64,000 nucleotides of DNA from Streptomyces sp. NBS 14/10 (GCF_002224125.1 NZ_NCSM01000003.1:255747-319746); one strand, 5' to 3'; numbered from the stretch's first letter, positions 34,064 to 42,646 are shown. The notes: generated from the sequence alone by a model not told the origin. Translations and numbers: made by a program.

Positions 34064-34548
34064 TTGAGCGCCTTCTCCATGACGATCCTCCGCTCCCCGC
34101 CGGGCAGCACGTCGCCTTCCTCCCCGGTGTCCGCCAGCCCGATCCGCCGGTAGAAGGCGATCGCGCGCTCATTGCCGGGAGCGACATCGAGCCGCAGCAC
34201 CTCGGCCCGCACCCCCAGGGCCCACTCCTCCACGGCCCCCACCAGCCGTTCGGCCACCCCGTGCCCGCGCGCGGCCGCGCCGACCCACATGGAGATGATC
34301 TCGACGATGCCGTCGTGCGGACCGGGCACCCCGCTGACCATCCCGACCGACTGCCCGTCGAGCACGGCCACGAGGTGGTACGAACCGGGGATCTCCAGCC
34401 GGGCGCGCCACCGCTCCTCGCGGTCGCCGTCGCCCTGCCAGTCCGCGAGCCGGGACCCGAACGCGGACGGCGCGTCCGCGAGCGCGGCGAGCCGCAGCTC
34501 CCGCCAGATGGCCCAGTCGTCCGAGGTCAGCACCCGCAGTTCGATCAC
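34051..34548 (-). CDS. GNAT-family N-acetyltransferase
   Basis: A 165-aa acetyltransferase: N-terminal ELRVLTSDDWAIWRELRLAAL, acetyl-CoA loop GAAARGHGVAERL (about 90-102), and NERAIAFYRRIGL. The acceptor substrate is unknown. It is convergent with the aminotransferase and divergent from the 136-aa gene at 34634, with a palindrome between. Confidence 0.9.
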   Translation of the reverse strand: MIELRVLTSDDWAIWRELRLAALADAPSAFGSRLADWQGDGDREERWRARLEIPGSYHLVAVLDGQSVGMVSGVPGPHDGIVEIISMWVGAAARGHGVAERLVGAVEEWALGVRAEVLRLDVAPGNERAIAFYRRIGLADTGEEGDVLPGGERRIVMEKALKAAH

Positions 34549-34581
34549 GCGACGGATCCTACCCTTAGCAGGAGCTCAACT

Positions 34582-34596
34582 TTAGACAGAGTCTAA
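34582..34596. promoter_or_regulatory. TTAGAC-AGA-GTCTAA palindrome
   Basis: A perfect 6-base inverted repeat, extended imperfectly to AACT / AAGTT, within the 85-bp gap before the 136-aa gene. Its form resembles Fur/PerR-type boxes (TTAGA...TCTAA) of streptomycetes, but no such regulator gene is adjacent. Confidence 0.5.
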
Positions 34597-34633
34597 GTTA
34601 GGATGGCCTCCTGAGAACCCTTGGAGGCCATCC

Positions 34634-35044
34634 ATGTACGAGCCGATCCGCACCAAGTCGGTCCACACCATGGCCGAGCCCAGGCTCGACTTCCCCCACC
34701 GCTCCCGCGAGGAGGAGCTGGACAACCAGCTGGCGGGCCATCTCACCGCACTGCTGACCGTGACCGACGAGCTGCGCGCCCTCACCCCCGCCCCCGCCCT
34801 CGACACCGCCGCCCAGCGCCTCACCGACCAGATCACCCGGCTGCGCGACGGCCGCTCCCCCTTCCGCGCCGCCCCCACCGCGACCACCACCACCCCGGCC
34901 CACATCACCGCCCTCCGCCAGCGCGCCCACACCCTGGCCGGCCGCGCCCTGGTCGTCGCCACCTCCCGCGACGACGCATCGGCCACCGCCCTGGCCGCCG
35001 AGCACCTGGAGGCCCACGCGGCGGCCCTCGGTATCAGCGGCTGA
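34634..35044 (+). CDS. Conserved Streptomyces hypothetical (SCO4983-like)
   Basis: A 136-aa soluble protein, MYEPIRTKSVHTMAEP then RSREEELDNQLAGHLTALL, with a helical body and a C-terminal AGRALVVATSRDDASATALA helix. From memory it resembles the SCO4983 family of streptomycete proteins of unknown function; this assignment was not checked. Its expression may respond to the palindrome upstream. The stop overlaps the convergent membrane-protein gene by 11 bp. Confidence 0.8.
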   Translation: MYEPIRTKSVHTMAEPRLDFPHRSREEELDNQLAGHLTALLTVTDELRALTPAPALDTAAQRLTDQITRLRDGRSPFRAAPTATTTTPAHITALRQRAHTLAGRALVVATSRDDASATALAAEHLEAHAAALGISG

Positions 35045-35459
35045 ACCAGTCCTGCCCCCGGCCGGTGATCAGCGCTCCGCCGATCGCGAGGGGGAGCGCC
35101 AGGCTGATGGCCATGGAGCCCGCGCTCACGCCCTGAAGCCCCAGCCACACGGCCACGATCCCGAACAACGCGCCCACCACGGCCAGCGTCTCGACGACGA
35201 CGAACACGGTCCACACCCACCCGAACCGCTTCTGCGCGAAGAGGCTGGCGACGGCCAGCAGCACCGCCATGACGATGGAGAAGTACGCCAGGCAACGCAC
35301 CAGACCGGGCTCCGAGACCTCCTGGCCGTGGTCGAGTCGGCTGTCGACCTCGGACAGCAGGGAGCCCCCGGCGATCAGGTTGGCCACGGCCTGAGCCCAT
35401 ACGCCCGCCACGGCGAACTTGACCCTGCCCGGCATGCACTCCAGGGCCTGATCCACCAT
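35034..35459 (-). CDS. Hypothetical membrane protein (141 aa)
   Basis: Four hydrophobic segments: FAVAGVWAQAVANLIAGGSL, LAYFSIVMAVLLAVASL, VWTVFVVVETLAVVGALFG, and MAISLALPLAIGGALI. There are no recognised motifs. The start region MVDQALECMPGRVKFAV suits a small integral membrane protein. It is convergent and overlapping with the 136-aa gene. Confidence 0.75.
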   Translation of the reverse strand: MVDQALECMPGRVKFAVAGVWAQAVANLIAGGSLLSEVDSRLDHGQEVSEPGLVRCLAYFSIVMAVLLAVASLFAQKRFGWVWTVFVVVETLAVVGALFGIVAVWLGLQGVSAGSMAISLALPLAIGGALITGRGQDWFSR

Positions 35460-35623
35460 CAGATCTCACCTTTCCCACGATGCGCCGCATGCGCCACGTG
35501 CACCACGTTGCGCCACATGCACCCCACGGCCGAGGCGGACCCCCGGCACCTCCCGACCGTCCCGCACCCGGGCGGGGACCGGTCCCGGGTCCCGGGGGGG
35601 ATCACCCGGAGGTATGCACAGGC

Positions 35624-36274
35624 TCAGTCCTCGGACCTGCGGGGCGTTTCGGTACGGTAGGAGTGGCCCAGTTCAGGCCCGAGTCCGAAGTAGTGCCGGA
35701 AGTTATAGACGAGCGGGCTCCACGCGGCGGGATCGACGTGGTCCGTACCGGGTACGACGATGCGGGGGTCGGCGTGGACCTTCCGCACCACGGCCTCGAC
35801 GATGACGAACCCTCCGGCGACATCCGGCCGCACCCGCTCGGCGCGGGCCTCCAACTGGAGGGGGCACTCGGCGACGCGCGGCGGCCGGACCAGCTGGGAC
35901 GGTTCCTCGTGCAGCCCGGCCGCCCCGAACTTGTCCGGCTCGAACCGACACCCCTTCGCCTTGGTCGACGGCACCGGACTCCGCCCGGTCAGCGGCGCCA
36001 ACCGCTCCACCGCCTGCCACTGGCCCGGGGCGGGCAGATTGATCACGACATCGGGCCGGCTGAGAAGGTTCCGCGCCGTCTGGCCTTCCCGCCCCAGCCC
36101 GAGCACCACCGTGTGCCCAAGCGCCCATGCGGAGGACATCGGGGCGAGATTGAACGAGCCGTCCTCGTTCTCCGTCGACAGAAGCACGACGGGCGTCCCG
36201 AAGTACAGGATGCTCGGCTCGATCACGGTGTGGCCAGAGGCTTCTGTCGCGGGGCGAAGCGGTGTGGTGGTCAT
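35624..36274 (-). CDS. Flavin reductase-like (FMN-binding split barrel) protein
   Basis: A 216-aa protein. SILYFGTPVVLLSTENEDGS then NLAPMSSAWALG is the characteristic opening of flavin reductase/FMN-binding split-barrel proteins (GTPVVLVTT-type, NLAP). The family uses FMN or F420-type cofactors to reduce flavins or small molecules. ATG 36274 is chosen because the longer frame from 36385 runs into the divergent methyltransferase promoter. Confidence 0.85.
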   Translation of the reverse strand: MTTTPLRPATEASGHTVIEPSILYFGTPVVLLSTENEDGSFNLAPMSSAWALGHTVVLGLGREGQTARNLLSRPDVVINLPAPGQWQAVERLAPLTGRSPVPSTKAKGCRFEPDKFGAAGLHEEPSQLVRPPRVAECPLQLEARAERVRPDVAGGFVIVEAVVRKVHADPRIVVPGTDHVDPAAWSPLVYNFRHYFGLGPELGHSYRTETPRRSED

Positions 36275-36362
36275 GACCCGGAGCCTAGGATCCGGACGTT
36301 TCGGCGCACGCCGAAGCGCCCGCCCGGCAGGCGTTGTCAGCGGCGGCTGAGACGATCGCGCC

Positions 36363-37016
36363 ATGACGGATACCGCTGCCATCACCGCCTACTGGGACGC
36401 CGCCGCGCCCGACTTCGACGACGAACCCGATCACGGCCTGCGGGCCGAGCACACCCGCCAGGCGTGGGCCCGCCTTCTGGAGAGCTGGATGCCGCCCGCC
36501 CCGGCCCGCGTGCTGGATGTGGGCTGCGGCACCGGCTCGCTCGCGCACCTGCTGGCGGCGGCCGGACACCACGTCACCGGCGTGGACCTTTCGCCCCGTA
36601 TGGTCGACCAGGCCCGGGCCAAGCTCACCGCCGCCGGCTTCACCGGCACCTTCCTCGCCGGGGACGCCGCCCAACCGCCCACCGGCGAAGACCGCTTCGA
36701 CGCGCTGCTCTGCCGCCACCTGCTGTGGACCCTGCCCGACCCGCACGCGGCCCTGCGCCAGTGGACCGCCCGGCTGCGCCCCGGCGGCACCCTCATCCTG
36801 GTCGAAGGACGGTGGCGCGAGGCCGGGCAGAGCGGCGTCCCGTACGTGGCCGGCGCCGAAACCCTGCCCTGGCACCAAGGGATCACCGCCCAAGACCTGA
36901 CGGCCGCCGTCCGCCCCCTCGTGACCGAGCTGCGCATCGACGACCTCAGCGGCGACGGCGAGCTGTGGGGTGGACCGGTGAGCGATGAGCGGTACGCACT
37001 GATCGCCCGCACCTGA
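36363..37016 (+). CDS. Class I SAM-dependent methyltransferase
   Basis: A 217-aa methyltransferase with the SAM-binding motif VLDVGCGTGSLAHLL (about 50-63), acidic motif II VTGVDLSPRMV, and LLCRHLLWTLPDP / LRPGGTLILVEG downstream. The substrate is unknown (UbiE/Coq5-type small-molecule O/C/N-methyltransferases are similar). It is followed 37 bp later by a nucleotidyltransferase-fold gene in the same direction. Confidence 0.92.
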   Translation: MTDTAAITAYWDAAAPDFDDEPDHGLRAEHTRQAWARLLESWMPPAPARVLDVGCGTGSLAHLLAAAGHHVTGVDLSPRMVDQARAKLTAAGFTGTFLAGDAAQPPTGEDRFDALLCRHLLWTLPDPHAALRQWTARLRPGGTLILVEGRWREAGQSGVPYVAGAETLPWHQGITAQDLTAAVRPLVTELRIDDLSGDGELWGGPVSDERYALIART

Positions 37017-37053
37017 ACCAGGCCGGCCCGAGGGCCAGAAGGGGAGTCGTGTG

Positions 37054-37824
37054 ATGTTCAGCGCCGAAGAACGGAGCCGTGTCCGGGACCAGTTGCTCGC
37101 GAGGGCCGAAGCCGACGACGCCATCGTCGGCGCCGCCTTCACCGGTTCGTACGCGACCGGGGCCGAGGACCGCTGGTCGGACACCGACCTCGTCCTCGCC
37201 GTGCGCGGCGAGTTGGCCGCGACGCTGGACCGGTGGACGCGGTGGCTGTACGACGAGCTCGGCGCGCGGCACCACTGGGATCTGCCGGCCGGCTCACGGG
37301 TCATCCGCGTCTTCCTGCTGCCGGATTGGCTCGAGCTCGATCTGACCTTCGCGCCGGAGGCCGAGTTCGGCCCTCGGGGACCGCAGTGGCAGACGGTCTT
37401 CGGCCGGACACAGTCGCTCGAACCCTTCCAGGACCCCGACCGCAACACCCTGGCCGGACTCGTCTGGCATCACGCCCTGCACGCCCGCGTCTGCCTGCGC
37501 AGAAGGCACTGGTGGCAAGCCGAGTACTGGATCAGCGCCATCCGCGACCACGTCATCACGCTGGCCTGTCTGCGGCTGGGCCATCCCGCCGCGCATGCGA
37601 AGGGCGCCCATCTGCTGCCCGAAGGAGTCACGGCACCGCTGGAGACCACTCTCGTCCGCTCGCTCACGGAGCCGGAGCTGGGCCGCGCACTGACCGCGGC
37701 CCTCACCGTCGCGACGGAGGAACTGGAACGCTCCGATCCAGCGCTCGCCACCCGCCTGTGCCCGATGCTCGCGGAACTATGGGGATCAACGTCGGCCGCG
37801 CAGGGCGGTCGCGGGAAGGGCTGA
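37054..37824 (+). CDS. Nucleotidyltransferase-fold protein
   Basis: A 256-aa protein. TGSYATGAEDRWSDTDLVL (about 30-48) is the GS...D-x-D motif of the Pol-beta-like nucleotidyltransferase fold, and LELDLTF supplies the third carboxylate. The C-terminal helical half (HHALHARVCLRRRHWWQAEYW) resembles aminoglycoside-nucleotidyltransferase-like proteins. GGGGAG gives ATG 37054 better spacing than GTG 37051. It could modify a small molecule or tRNA; function unproven. Confidence 0.85.
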   Translation: MFSAEERSRVRDQLLARAEADDAIVGAAFTGSYATGAEDRWSDTDLVLAVRGELAATLDRWTRWLYDELGARHHWDLPAGSRVIRVFLLPDWLELDLTFAPEAEFGPRGPQWQTVFGRTQSLEPFQDPDRNTLAGLVWHHALHARVCLRRRHWWQAEYWISAIRDHVITLACLRLGHPAAHAKGAHLLPEGVTAPLETTLVRSLTEPELGRALTAALTVATEELERSDPALATRLCPMLAELWGSTSAAQGGRGKG

Positions 37825-37832
37825 GGGCGGGA

Positions 37833-38930
37833 ATGGACAAGGTACTTGCGGGCCTGGACGACGCGGTCGACGCCGAAAATGCCGGGGATCCCTGGGAGGG
37901 CGTGGACGCGGAGGCCGTGGCGCGGGCGGCCCGGCAGCAGGGCGAGCGCCCCGTGCCCGGTATCGAGGACATGGCGTCGTATCTCGCCGCCCAGGTGGCC
38001 GACGACTCCCACCGGGAGGTCATCGGCCCGCTGCTGGACGGCCAGGGCGCGAGCGGGGTCATCGTCCGGCGCGGCGCGGTCCTCGGGTCCTGGGGGGATC
38101 CGACGCGCGCCGAGATGGCGTACAGCGCGACGAAGAGCGTGCTGGCGCTGGTGGCCGGAATCGCCCACGACGACGTGTTGCTGGTCCTCGACGAGCCGGT
38201 CGCCGTCCGCGTCGGGCTGCCGCAGTTCGCCGACGCCCATGGGCGGGGCATCACCTGGCGCCATCTGCTGGACCAGACGAGCCAGTGGGAGGGCGAGCTG
38301 TGGGGGAAGCCGACATCGGTCGACGCGCAGAGCACGCGGGAGGGCACCGAGTCGCCCGGCGGGCCGCCCGGTGAGGGCTGGGCGTACAACGACGTCCGCG
38401 TGAACCTCGCCGCCCTGGCGCTCACCGCCCTGTTCGGGCGGGCCCTGCCGGATGTGCTGCGGGACCGCGTCATGACCCCCATCGGCGCCTCGTCGTCGTG
38501 GTCCTGGCACGGCTACGCCAATTCCCTCACGGACATCGACGGCACCCGCGTACCGGTGGTCTCCGGCGGCGCCCACTGGGGCGGGGGCCTGTGGATCAAC
38601 GCCCTCGACCTGGCCCGCCTTGGGCACCTGTGCCTGCGCGGCGGCCGATGGGGAGGGCGGCAGGTCCTCTCCGCCCGCTGGGTCGAGGAGATGTGGACCC
38701 CGTGCCGGCACAAGCCCAACTACGGCCTGTCCTGGTGGCTCAATGACCACCGCACCGTATGGCCCACAGCCCCGGCGACCGGCCGCTGCGCCCGCGGCAA
38801 CGGCGGCGGCCACCTGCTGTGGGTCGACCCGTCCCGCGACCTGGTCATCAGCTCCCGCTGGGGCGCGGAGGTGGAAACCCTGCTCGCCGCGGTCTCCCAG
38901 GCGGTGGAACCGGGCCCGCCCGCCGGATGA
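37833..38930 (+). CDS. Serine hydrolase of the class C beta-lactamase family
   Basis: A 365-aa protein with the S-x-x-K motif in YSATKSVLALV and the Y-x-N motif in WAYNDVRVN, the two key elements of the class C beta-lactamase / DD-peptidase / esterase fold. A third motif may be GGHLL near the end. There is no signal peptide, so it is likely a cytoplasmic esterase or amidase rather than a true beta-lactamase. It starts 8 bp after the nucleotidyltransferase gene. Confidence 0.88.
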   Translation: MDKVLAGLDDAVDAENAGDPWEGVDAEAVARAARQQGERPVPGIEDMASYLAAQVADDSHREVIGPLLDGQGASGVIVRRGAVLGSWGDPTRAEMAYSATKSVLALVAGIAHDDVLLVLDEPVAVRVGLPQFADAHGRGITWRHLLDQTSQWEGELWGKPTSVDAQSTREGTESPGGPPGEGWAYNDVRVNLAALALTALFGRALPDVLRDRVMTPIGASSSWSWHGYANSLTDIDGTRVPVVSGGAHWGGGLWINALDLARLGHLCLRGGRWGGRQVLSARWVEEMWTPCRHKPNYGLSWWLNDHRTVWPTAPATGRCARGNGGGHLLWVDPSRDLVISSRWGAEVETLLAAVSQAVEPGPPAG

Positions 38931-39003
38931 GGCCGAGCGCGCCTCATCGACGTAGGCGCTGTGCCCACGCGGGGCCGACCCTGCGTGGCGTAACGTCGCG
39001 GTC

Positions 39004-39391
39004 GTGGGGATCTCACACTCCGGCGCCCCCTTCACGCCCGACGGTGTGTGGGAGTGGCCGCAGGGCGCCCGCCGGGTCGAGGGGCGGGGAGCGCTGCGGG
39101 AGTACTTCGGGTCGCGGCCGGCAGACCGGCTGTCCCGGCGGATGTGTACGAACCTCCTGGTCACCGTGGACTCCCCGACGACGGCCGCCGCCACATCGTA
39201 TTTCGCGACCTACCGCGTCGACGGCTACACCGGCGGCATGCTGCCGCCCCGCCTGCCCGCGAACGTGGGGCAACTACACCGGCGGCACCACGTTCCGCAA
39301 GGAGAACGGCGTCTGGCTGCTCGCCACCCGGACGACGTTCCTCCCCTTCGGCGGGCCCACCGAGCGCGTCAGCCCGCCCGGCCGGCCGTAA
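39004..39391 (+). pseudogene. Frameshifted, N-truncated SnoaL/NTF2-like gene
   Basis: From GTG 39004 the frame encodes FTPDGVWEWPQGARRVEGRG then SYFATYRVDGYTGGMLPP, the second half of a SnoaL-like (NTF2-fold) protein. At the GGGG run 39267-39270 one extra base shifts the frame; removing it restores NYTGGTTFRKENGVWLLATR and TTFLPFGGP to the stop at 39391. The usual first 30-40 residues are missing upstream. A sequencing error in the homopolymer would explain the shift but not the truncation. Confidence 0.65.
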
Positions 39392-39998
39392 TCGGCTTCG
39401 TGGCGTCAAGGCGTGCCCAGAGACCGGCCAGGTGGGTGTGCAGGGCCTCATCGGCCTCATCGGGGGTGAGGTGGCCCAGGAGTACGTGGCTGGTGAGGCC
39501 GTCCGCCAGGGCGAGCAGGGCCCGGGCCTCGCGCCGTGGCTCGGGCGGCGCCGCCGCGCTCTGCGTGGCCTCGGTGATGAGGCGGGCGAAGAGGTCCTGG
39601 AGGGCCGCGTAGCTGATCCTCAGGGTCTCGGCGAGCGATTCGCTGACGGCGGCCTGCGCGACGAAGGCGAGCCAGACCCGGGCCTCCGCGCGGTGTTCCT
39701 CGCGGAGCAGGGCGACCTCGGTGGCCGCGTGGCCCAGGGCCGTGGCGGGCGACTGGGCCGGGCCGCCGCTCAGCCGGGCCCGTACGCGCTCGGTGATCCG
39801 CTCGCCGACGTAGCCGACGGCGAACAGGAGCATCTCGTCCTTGCTGCGGAAGCAGCGCTGAACGGCCCCCATGGAGACCTGCGCGACGGCGGCGACGTCG
39901 CGCAGGGTCACGCCCTCCAGCCCGCGCTGGTCGGCGATGCGGCAGATGGCCTCGGCGATGAGGCGGCGTCGGCCCTCGTGGTCCACCTGCCGTGGCAT
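39369..39998 (-). CDS. TetR-family regulator, divergent from amidase
   Basis: A 209-aa regulator. HTH: RRRLIAEAICRIADQRGLEG then LRDVAAVAQVSMGAVQRCF; a helical ligand domain follows. ATG 39998 is chosen because the longer frame to 41057 is antisense to the amidase gene. Two identical-style 16-bp palindromes in the 103-bp divergent gap are probably its operators. It overlaps the pseudogene stop by 23 bp. Confidence 0.93.
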   Translation of the reverse strand: MPRQVDHEGRRRLIAEAICRIADQRGLEGVTLRDVAAVAQVSMGAVQRCFRSKDEMLLFAVGYVGERITERVRARLSGGPAQSPATALGHAATEVALLREEHRAEARVWLAFVAQAAVSESLAETLRISYAALQDLFARLITEATQSAAAPPEPRREARALLALADGLTSHVLLGHLTPDEADEALHTHLAGLWARLDATKPITAGRAG

Positions 39999-40026
39999 GC
40001 CCGGTCGTCTCCCTTGCCTGCTTTTC

Positions 40027-40075
40027 CGATGCGCTTGCATCGATCCTAGGCTACGGTTCCGATGCAAGCGCATCG
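40027..40075. promoter_or_regulatory. Paired 16-bp operators (TetR/amidase)
   Basis: CGATGC-GCTT-GCATCG (40027-40042) and CGATGC-AAGC-GCATCG (40060-40075) are two perfect palindromes that are also inverted copies of each other, spaced 33 bp centre to centre, about three helical turns. Strong candidate for cooperative TetR binding. Confidence 0.8.
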
Positions 40076-40101
40076 CAACGTGAACGGGAAGGACAGGGGT
40101 C

Positions 40102-41541
40102 GTGCACAACGCCCTGTGGAAGATGTCAGCCGCCGCCCAGGCACAGGCGGTTCGCGACGGGGACATCTCGGCCGTGGAACTGGTCGACAGCCATCTGGAC
40201 CGCATCGCCGAGGTCAACCCGCAGGTGAACGCGGTCACACAGCTGCTGGCCGAGCGCGCCCGGGAGGCCGCGGCGCGGACGGACCGACGGCGGGCCGCCG
40301 GCGAGGAGTTGGGTCCGCTGGCCGGCGTGCCGTTCACCGTGAAGGAGACCACCGCCGTCGAGGGCGTACCGACCACGCTCGGGTCCCCGCGCTTCCGCGA
40401 CCTGGTGGCGCCGGCCGACGCGCCCCCGGTGGCACGGCTGCGCGCGGCGGGAGCCATCCCGATCGGGCACAGCAACATGCCCACCCTGGTCCTGGCCGGG
40501 ATGCACAGCCGCAGCGAGTTGTTCGGCGACACCGTCAACCCGTGGGACCCGACCCGGACCCCGGGAGGCAGCAGCGGCGGCGACGGGGTGGCCGTCGCCA
40601 CCGGCATGGCCGCGCTCGGACTCGGCAACGACTCCGGCGGGTCGGTGCGGATCCCGGCCTCGTTCTGCGGCGTGGCGGGGCTGAAGCCGAGCACCGGGCG
40701 GTTCCCCGCCGACCACCGCGTCCTCGGCCCGGACGACCCCGGCCCGGCCTCCCAGCTGCTGGTCACCGACGGGCCCCTGGCGCGCGGCGTCGCCGATCTG
40801 CGGCTGGCGTACGAGGCGCTGGCCGGGACCGATCCGCGGGACCCCCGGGCCGTGCCCGTACCCGTATACGGCGAGCGGCTGCCGGGACCGATGAAGGTCG
40901 CGGTCGTCGCCGACCCCGGCGGCCACGGCGCCCACCCCGCGGTGCGCGCGGCCGTCGCGACCGCGGCCGACGCGCTGCGGGACGCCGGGTACGACGTGCG
41001 GGAGGTGGCCGACGTGCCGAGGCTGGACGAGGCGCTGGAGGCGTACCACCGGATCACCGTGACCGAGTTCGCCCCGGCCTGGCCGACCGTACGGAAGCTG
41101 CTCGGCGAAGGGGGAGATCGCTACATCGAGATGACCATGGAGCAGACCCCGCCCGCGACAGCCGAGGAGTTCATGAAGCTGATGGGCGCCTGGCTCGGCA
41201 TCCGCCGCTCCTGGGCGGAGTTCCTCGACGAGTACCCGCTGCTGCTGGGGCCGGTGTTCACCGAGCCGCCCGTCGAGCCCGGGCTGGAGTCACGTGACAG
41301 GGCGGGACGGCAGCGGGTCGGGGCGGGTATGCGCCTGTGCTCGGTGACCAGCCTCGTGGGCGTGCCGGGGGTGGCCGTACCGACCGGGTTGGCCGAGGGG
41401 CTGCCGTCCGGTGTGCAGATCGTCGGGCGCGCGTTCCGGGAGGACCTGTGCCTGGCGGCCGCCCAGGACGTCGAGGACCGGCTGGGAGTGCTCACCCCGG
41501 TCGACCCGCGTCCCGAAGCCCCCGGCGCCGCCGCACGGTAG
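40102..41541 (+). CDS. Amidase-signature family hydrolase
   Basis: A 479-aa enzyme. Ser-cisSer-Lys triad: Lys in FTVKETTAVEG (about 82), Ser in TPGGSSGGDGVAVATGM (about 157) and Ser in NDSGGSVRIPA (about 180). It hydrolyses amides to acid and ammonia in the cytoplasm. GTG 40102 follows GGAAGGACAGGGG. Probably induced when the divergent TetR releases its operators; the inducing amide is unknown. GatA is unlikely, as no gatB or gatC is near. Confidence 0.92.
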   Translation: MHNALWKMSAAAQAQAVRDGDISAVELVDSHLDRIAEVNPQVNAVTQLLAERAREAAARTDRRRAAGEELGPLAGVPFTVKETTAVEGVPTTLGSPRFRDLVAPADAPPVARLRAAGAIPIGHSNMPTLVLAGMHSRSELFGDTVNPWDPTRTPGGSSGGDGVAVATGMAALGLGNDSGGSVRIPASFCGVAGLKPSTGRFPADHRVLGPDDPGPASQLLVTDGPLARGVADLRLAYEALAGTDPRDPRAVPVPVYGERLPGPMKVAVVADPGGHGAHPAVRAAVATAADALRDAGYDVREVADVPRLDEALEAYHRITVTEFAPAWPTVRKLLGEGGDRYIEMTMEQTPPATAEEFMKLMGAWLGIRRSWAEFLDEYPLLLGPVFTEPPVEPGLESRDRAGRQRVGAGMRLCSVTSLVGVPGVAVPTGLAEGLPSGVQIVGRAFREDLCLAAAQDVEDRLGVLTPVDPRPEAPGAAAR

Positions 41542-41599
41542 GCAACGGTCGCGGCGGCGTTGACGGGGAACCAGCTGCCCGACGCTCCACAATGGACCC

Positions 41600-42112
41600 A
41601 TGAGCACCACCATCACCCTCGTCCGCGGCGACATCACCGACCAGCACGCCGACGCCATCGTCAACGCCGCCAACTCCTCCCTCCTCGGCGGCGGAGGCGT
41701 CGACGGCGCCATCCACCGCCGGGGCGGCCCCGAGATCCTGGAGGCGTGCCGGGCGCTGCGGGCGTCCCACTACGGCAAGGGGCTGCCGACGGGGCGGGCT
41801 GTGGCGACGACCGCGGGGCGGCTCCACCCCGAGTGGGTCATTCACACCGTGGGGCCCGTATGGTCCGCCACCGAGGACCGCTCCGACCTCCTCGCCTCCT
41901 GCTACCGCGAGTCGCTGCGGATCGCCGACGAACTCGGCGCCCGTACGGTCGCGTTCCCCGCCATCTCGACCGGCGTCTACCGGTGGCCGATGGAGGACGC
42001 CGCCCGTATCGCCGTCGAGACGGTGCGGGCCGCGGAGACCGCGGTCGAGGAGGTCAGGTTCGTCCTCTTCGACGAGCGCGCGTATGCGGCGTTCGCCGCG
42101 CACGCGGGTTAG
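41600..42112 (+). CDS. Macrodomain protein (O-acetyl-ADP-ribose deacetylase-like)
   Basis: A 170-aa macro domain. LVRGDITDQHADAIVNAANSS and GGGGVDGAIH form the ADP-ribose binding signature; FPAISTGVYRWP supplies the phosphate loop. YmdB-type enzymes remove acetyl or ADP-ribose groups. It stands alone, convergent with the MerR gene 7 bp away. Confidence 0.95.
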   Translation: MSTTITLVRGDITDQHADAIVNAANSSLLGGGGVDGAIHRRGGPEILEACRALRASHYGKGLPTGRAVATTAGRLHPEWVIHTVGPVWSATEDRSDLLASCYRESLRIADELGARTVAFPAISTGVYRWPMEDAARIAVETVRAAETAVEEVRFVLFDERAYAAFAAHAG

Positions 42113-42119
42113 GACGCGG

Positions 42120-42497
42120 TCAGCGGGCCGCCGTTGCCCGCAGAGTCTCGCGATACGCGCGGGCCGTGGCCATCACCCTTTCGAGGGCGTCCCGGGTGTG
42201 GATGAGCTCGTCGATGTGGTGGGAGAGCCGGTCGTGCTCCTCTGCCATCCGCTCCAGCGCGGCGTCGGAATTGTCCTCGCTGGGCGCGTCGACGCACGGC
42301 AGCAGTTCGGCGATGGTGCGGCTGGACAGCCCTGCGGCGTACAGCCGCTGGACGAGCGTGACCCGTTCGACATCGTCGTCCGTGTAATGCCGCTGCCCGC
42401 TGGCGCTGCGGGTGCTGGTGAGCAGACCCTGCTCCTCGTAATAGCGCAGGGATCTGACGCTGACCCCGGCTCGTGCGGCGAGCTCCCCGATGCGCAT
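42120..42497 (-). CDS. MerR-family regulator
   Basis: A 125-aa regulator. MRIGELAARAGVSVRSLRYY is the MerR HTH, followed by HYTDDDVERVTLVQRLYAAG and a coiled C-terminal dimerisation helix (ERMAEEHDRLSHHIDELI). There are few cysteines, so a metal sensor is unlikely; it may sense electrophiles through the divergent flavin reductase. The start at 42497 follows AGGAGGAC. Confidence 0.93.
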   Translation of the reverse strand: MRIGELAARAGVSVRSLRYYEEQGLLTSTRSASGQRHYTDDDVERVTLVQRLYAAGLSSRTIAELLPCVDAPSEDNSDAALERMAEEHDRLSHHIDELIHTRDALERVMATARAYRETLRATAAR

Positions 42498-42514
42498 GTC
42501 GTCCTCCTGAGCCC

Positions 42515-42551
42515 GTGACCCGCTGACTGTGACCCGCTGACTGTGACCCGC
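42515..42551. repeat. 14-bp tandem repeat upstream of MerR
   Basis: GTGACCCGCTGACT occurs twice in tandem, plus a partial third copy GTGACCCGC, in the leader of the MerR gene. It may reflect slippage or extra binding sites. Confidence 0.7.
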
Positions 42552-42562
42552 GGCACAGAGCC

Positions 42563-42593
42563 TTGCCTCTGACATCCATGTGAGGTTTTAGCG
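42563..42593 (+). promoter_or_regulatory. MerR-type promoter of the old-yellow-enzyme gene
   Basis: TTGCCT (-35) is separated by an extended spacer from TTTAGC/TTAGCG (-10 region). The spacer holds an imperfect dyad CCTCTGACAT-CC-ATGTGAGG, the arrangement activated by MerR regulators through DNA untwisting. Confidence 0.6.
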
Positions 42594-42646
42594 TAACCGC
42601 CGAGCGCCCGAGACGCGGGCGCCGCGGATCGCGGAGGAAAGCCGAC

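Noticed and set aside
42515..42551. Riboswitch or attenuator in the MerR leader
   Set aside because: The sequence is a simple 14-bp tandem repeat with no conserved RNA fold recognisable.
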